DNA from: Planctomycetaceae bacterium
GTDB lineage: Bacteria > Planctomycetota > Planctomycetia > Pirellulales > Pirellulaceae
NCBI GenBank assembly: GCA_007124535.1
Contig: SLEY01000256.1
Location: forward strand, 1 to 9,069
Length of the DNA: 9,069 nt
Direction of reading: 5' to 3'
Positions 5,789 to 9,069 of this stretch are shown here, piece after piece (within the stretch, counting starts at the first letter, position 1; each line of letters begins with the position of its first letter). The notes below the pieces were generated by a model, which saw nothing but the letters and a program-made list of their open reading frames with translations, was not told the origin of the DNA and ran no database searches. Both the position numbers and the translations under genes were made by a program.

Positions 5789-8700
5789 TCAGGACCCGCC
5801 CGGCAAGAGCGTTTCCTCCAAGTTCTGCAAGTACCTCAGATCGCTGGCGGTCAAGATCTGTTGCCGCAAATCGTTGCTCAGGGCGGTTTCCAACGCTCCC
5901 CGGGCCTCTTCGGTCTCGCCCGTCCGATACAAGGCCACGGCCAAGTGGAAGTGGTAACGCGGATCCGTCTGCGGCCCCGTCACCGCCCGCCGCAGCAGCG
6001 ACACCGCTTCGTCCGCCCGGCCCTCCTTGACCAGGATCATGCCCTTGGTATCCAACAGGGCCGGTTGTTCACCACTGAGTTCGATCGCTTGTTCGATATA
6101 ACGAAGGGCCTGCTGGGACTGGCCGGGGATTTCCGCCGTCAGGGTGGCCAGGTTGTTCAAAGCGACCGTATTTTGCGAGTCCAGCCGCAGGACCTGGCGG
6201 TACAACTGTTGCGCCTCTTCGTTCCGGTGCTGCACCGCCCGCACGTTCGCCACGGCAAGCGCCAGTTGGGCGTCTTGAGGGTGGTTCGCCAAGCCCTTCA
6301 ACAGCAGGTTTTCTGCCCGGGCCATCGCTTCTTTGTCTGCCGGGGCCGCCAGGAGGGCGTTGGCCAGAATCGTGACGGAATCCGCCGATTCCGCAGCCCG
6401 AGCCTCACGGGACGACAATTCGATCGCTTCCGACGTCTTTCCCCGGGCCACCAAGTTTTGGACCAGCAGCGGGTAGAACTTCCGATCCGCCTCGACCGCT
6501 TTCCGATACCAGGGTTCGGCGTCGGCCGCCAACTGATTGGCGTCAAGGATTCTCGCAGCCGCCAACCAAACCTCCACAATCTCCGCTTCGTCTTGAGCCC
6601 TCTCCTCCCGGCGTTGGACGAACGTCTCCACCCGCTGCGGAACCTCCCCGAGGCGGTCCTGCCGGACGAGCCAGCGGGTACGCAACAAGACGGTGGTCAA
6701 TTCATCGGGCGCGAGTTCCTCCAGACGCCGAAGCGGGGTCTCCGCCTCCGACCAGCGTTCCTGAGACATCAGGAAATCGGCATAGACCGCCAGATGCTCC
6801 GGTTGCGGTTCCGTCCGAATACTCAACGTTTCGTACTGCCGCCTCGCCGCCTCCAACTTGAACCGCTGCTCTTCGCCCGATAAATGCTGGGCCTGCTGGC
6901 GGTAGACCGAAGCCAACAGCAGATGGTCCCCATCTTCGCCGGTTCGCCGCCGGACGACCACGTCTTCCAGCAAGGCTTGCGCGCGATCCAAATCCGGCTC
7001 GGGACGCTGCACATACAGCAGCGCCTGGAGACGCTGATCCAAGACAGCGGGCGGGCCCCCCTCCTCCGCGTACTGCAGCAACTGCATCGCTTCGTCGAAC
7101 TCGCCGCGGCGGGCCACCAGGGTCGCCAGCGCGCGGCGAGCCTCCCCGGCGGTCGCGGCCGTCGCCGCGTCCCGAGCGGCGAGCGAAATCAAGCGGCGGA
7201 GCAGGGGTTCCACCTCCGCTTGCCTGTCCCCCTGCCGGAGCAAAAACGCGGCCCATTGGGCAACGATCGGTACGCTGTCCTCCGCCAACTCCGTGGCCCG
7301 GCGATAGTTCTCCTCCGCTTGCTCACGGTCCCCCAACGCGTCATAGCCCTGTGCCAGCGCGAACGCAATTTCCTGAGGAGGCAACTCGGCCTGCTCGCGC
7401 AACTGCGCCAGCGTCTCCCGAGCCTGCTCACCCCGCTCTGCCCGAATCTGGAAATTGAACAGCCCGGCCCAGGTCTGGACATCCTGAGGCCCTAAGGCAA
7501 TGGCACGCCGGAACGCCTGCTCGGCTTCCTCCGGCTGCTCGTTCACCATCAGCATCTGACCATACCAGAGCCAAGCCATCGGATCGTTCGGCCGGCGTTC
7601 CACCGCCCGCTGCGCCAACGTTTCCGCACGTACGGAATCCTGCAGTTCCGAAGCCACCGAAATCGCGAGCGTCGAGAGTCGCGTCGAAGCCGGAATCTGA
7701 CGCTCCAGCCGCGCCAGATAACGATTGGCTTCCGCAAAGCGTCCCAGGCGATAGAGCAGGGACACCACCCGCTCGAAGATCTGCACCCGGCGGTCCCCCA
7801 TCCGTAATGCGTCCTGATACGCCGCCAGCGCCCGTTCCCAATCGCCATTCAGTTCATCCAGCAGCCCCAGCAATACATGGGTCCTGGCCCAAGAAGGCCG
7901 CCGCTGCTGCAGTTCCACCTGCAACCGCGTCGCCTCTTCCAGAGCGGCTTGCGAAACCTCCTCCGGTTGCAGCAACAATCGCCGTGCCCGGACATATCTC
8001 CAGTGGGTACCGGGTTCCCCTTCCACGGCGTGCAACACGTTCTCCCAATGCAAGGCCGACTCCCATTGCCGCGTGTCGATCGCCAAGTCGGCCAACTGGC
8101 GCAGGGCGGCAATGTCCCGCGGCCGGTCCTGATGAAGCTGCGTCAATTCCTGGATCGCGGCTTCCAGATCGCCTTCGGCCAGGAACAAGTTCGCCCGCGC
8201 CCGCCGTAGCGGAGCTTGCTGGGTTGGCCCCAGCACCTGCAACCCGGCATCCAGGGTTTCCCGCGCCGCGTCGAACTGCCGGCGGGCCGCGTGGATGCCA
8301 CTGACCACCAGAAAGCGTGCCAGCGAGGGCTCCGCCAACGCATCCACCCGCTCCAAGGCTCGCTGCAAGTCGGCGGATCGGCCGATCTGGTGGTATCGCA
8401 AGGCGATTTCCAACCAAAACGGCGCCGATTCGCCGTAAACCGCCTCGGCCTCGGTTAACAGTTCCGCAATGGGTTCGACGACGAATTCCGGTTCGGCCGC
8501 TTCCAACGCCCGCAGCAAAGCATAATCCGCTCGCAGTAGTTCCACGCGCCATGGCTCGCTCAAATGCTCGCGGTAAGCGATCCGTTCGATCCGCTCGAGC
8601 AAGTCTTCCAAACGGGACCAATCGCGTTGCGTTCGAGGCAACTCCGCCTGCTGGACCAGCCAGGCCCGTCCCAGATTCACCGCCAACTCGGCAGTCGGGT

Positions 8701-9069
8701 TGTCTTGCCAAGCCCGCTCGAAACGCTGCGCCGCTTGAACTGGCTGACTCGCCTGCAAACGAGCGATCCCCGCAGCCATCCGGGCTTCCTGCTGGTCCGG
8801 GGCGAAACCGACCGCTTGATCGTAGGCCACCGCCGCCCGGTCCCAATCGCCCAACAAGCCGTAGGCCTCGCCCAGCACCAACCAAGCCCGCAGTCGCTCC
8901 GAGGAATCCGCCTGACTACTGGTGCTGACCGGGGTGGCGAAACCAATGGCGTCCATCGGCCGCTCCTGCTGCATCCGCAACGAGGCCATCAGCAGATCCC
9001 GGTTGCGCTGCCAGCCTCGACGCACCCGCGCCTCGCGCCGCATATCCGTCAGTTCGGGCGCCTGCTCCA
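5789..9069 (-). CDS. Large TPR-repeat protein of the exosortase/EPS locus (PrsT-like in context), N-terminus cut off by window edge
   Basis: The frame is open to the right edge (about 1092 residues visible). The ATG at 9043 is only the first Met inside the window and sits in what already looks like helical repeat sequence, so the true start is probably beyond the edge. Numbered from that Met, it is almost wholly tetratricopeptide repeats, which form a superhelical scaffold for protein contacts. Examples are WLVLGEAYGLLGDWDRAAVA (about 54-73), WLWYGQMLMVNEQPEEAEQA, and a clear C-terminal run at 926-1084 including LYRQVLRLDSQNTVALNNLA and YHFHLAVALYRTGETEEARG. It contains no cysteine and only about eight lysines, the first at residue 729. 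Long TPR proteins (PrsT, TIGR02917, about 900 residues) accompany exosortase A EPS loci, and by position this is the counterpart. A lipoprotein signal cannot be checked because the N-terminus is missing. Role inferred: scaffold in polysaccharide assembly or export. Confidence 0.88.
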   Translation of the reverse strand, partial: EQAPELTDMRREARVRRGWQRNRDLLMASLRMQQERPMDAIGFATPVSTSSQADSSERLRAWLVLGEAYGLLGDWDRAAVAYDQAVGFAPDQQEARMAAGIARLQASQPVQAAQRFERAWQDNPTAELAVNLGRAWLVQQAELPRTQRDWSRLEDLLERIERIAYREHLSEPWRVELLRADYALLRALEAAEPEFVVEPIAELLTEAEAVYGESAPFWLEIALRYHQIGRSADLQRALERVDALAEPSLARFLVVSGIHAARRQFDAARETLDAGLQVLGPTQQAPLRRARANLFLAEGDLEAAIQELTQLHQDRPRDIAALRQLADLAIDTRQWESALHWENVLHAVEGEPGTHWRYVRARRLLLQPEEVSQAALEEATRLQVELQQRRPSWARTHVLLGLLDELNGDWERALAAYQDALRMGDRRVQIFERVVSLLYRLGRFAEANRYLARLERQIPASTRLSTLAISVASELQDSVRAETLAQRAVERRPNDPMAWLWYGQMLMVNEQPEEAEQAFRRAIALGPQDVQTWAGLFNFQIRAERGEQARETLAQLREQAELPPQEIAFALAQGYDALGDREQAEENYRRATELAEDSVPIVAQWAAFLLRQGDRQAEVEPLLRRLISLAARDAATAATAGEARRALATLVARRGEFDEAMQLLQYAEEGGPPAVLDQRLQALLYVQRPEPDLDRAQALLEDVVVRRRTGEDGDHLLLASVYRQQAQHLSGEEQRFKLEAARRQYETLSIRTEPQPEHLAVYADFLMSQERWSEAETPLRRLEELAPDELTTVLLRTRWLVRQDRLGEVPQRVETFVQRREERAQDEAEIVEVWLAAARILDANQLAADAEPWYRKAVEADRKFYPLLVQNLVARGKTSEAIELSSREARAAESADSVTILANALLAAPADKEAMARAENLLLKGLANHPQDAQLALAVANVRAVQHRNEEAQQLYRQVLRLDSQNTVALNNLATLTAEIPGQSQQALRYIEQAIELSGEQPALLDTKGMILVKEGRADEAVSLLRRAVTGPQTDPRYHFHLAVALYRTGETEEARGALETALSNDLRQQILTASDLRYLQNLEETLLPGGS

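Noticed and set aside
5861..6883. Plus-strand open frame of 340 codons opposite the TPR gene
   Set aside because: Arg/Gln/His-rich shadow with no domain features; the minus frame shows clear TPR periodicity.
1..9069. CRISPR array, tRNA, insertion sequence or phage element
   Set aside because: No spaced direct repeats, cloverleaf, transposase or terminal inverted repeats were seen; the window is almost entirely coding for glycan-locus genes.
5789..9069. TPR gene as a complete protein starting at the ATG at 9043
   Set aside because: The frame stays open to the window edge, no ribosome site or signal sequence precedes that Met, and the sequence before it (EQAPELTD) reads as continuing protein.

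Overview
The window carries seven genes, all on the minus strand and tightly packed, so it reads from right to left as one probable operon. Five gene families point to an exosortase/PEP-CTERM-type (XrtA/EpsH-like) exopolysaccharide locus: a large TPR protein, an EpsI-like protein, a monotopic sugar-1-phosphate transferase, a NodB-type deacetylase of the exosortase-associated kind, and a glycosyltransferase of the 'PEP-CTERM/EpsH1 system' type. An O-antigen-ligase-like membrane protein and the start of an ABC-2 polysaccharide-export permease follow. The GC-rich sequence, the stand-alone EpsI-like protein and the very long TPR protein suggest an environmental Gram-negative-type bacterium, possibly a planctomycete. 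That assignment is inference from style, not proof.

Layout in transcription order: (1) 9069-5789, TPR-repeat protein, cut off at the right edge. (2) 85-base gap with two small inverted repeats. (3) 5703-5047, EpsI-like protein. (4) 5003 (or 5036) to 3948, bacterial sugar transferase with a long hydrophilic tail. (5) 3923-3018, polysaccharide deacetylase with no ATG start. (6) 3055 (or 3013) to 1682, family 4-like glycosyltransferase. (7) 1672-377, multi-spanning O-antigen ligase/polymerase-like protein. (8) 360 to the left edge, ABC-2 permease, N-terminal 120 residues only. Most junctions are a few tens of bases or less. There are no RNA genes, insertion sequences, CRISPR arrays or phage genes that I can see.

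Inferred joint role: the sugar transferase loads the first sugar phosphate onto a lipid carrier, and the glycosyltransferase extends it. The deacetylase, which has no signal peptide, removes acetyl groups on the cytoplasmic side. The ABC transporter exports the glycan, and the ligase-like protein may attach it to an acceptor. The EpsI-like and TPR proteins link the glycan locus to an exosortase that must lie outside the window, if it exists. The closest thing to a novel system is this combination: exosortase-type EPS genes with an ABC exporter and a ligase-like protein, plus a TPR protein with no lysine in its first 728 residues counted from the Met at 9043.
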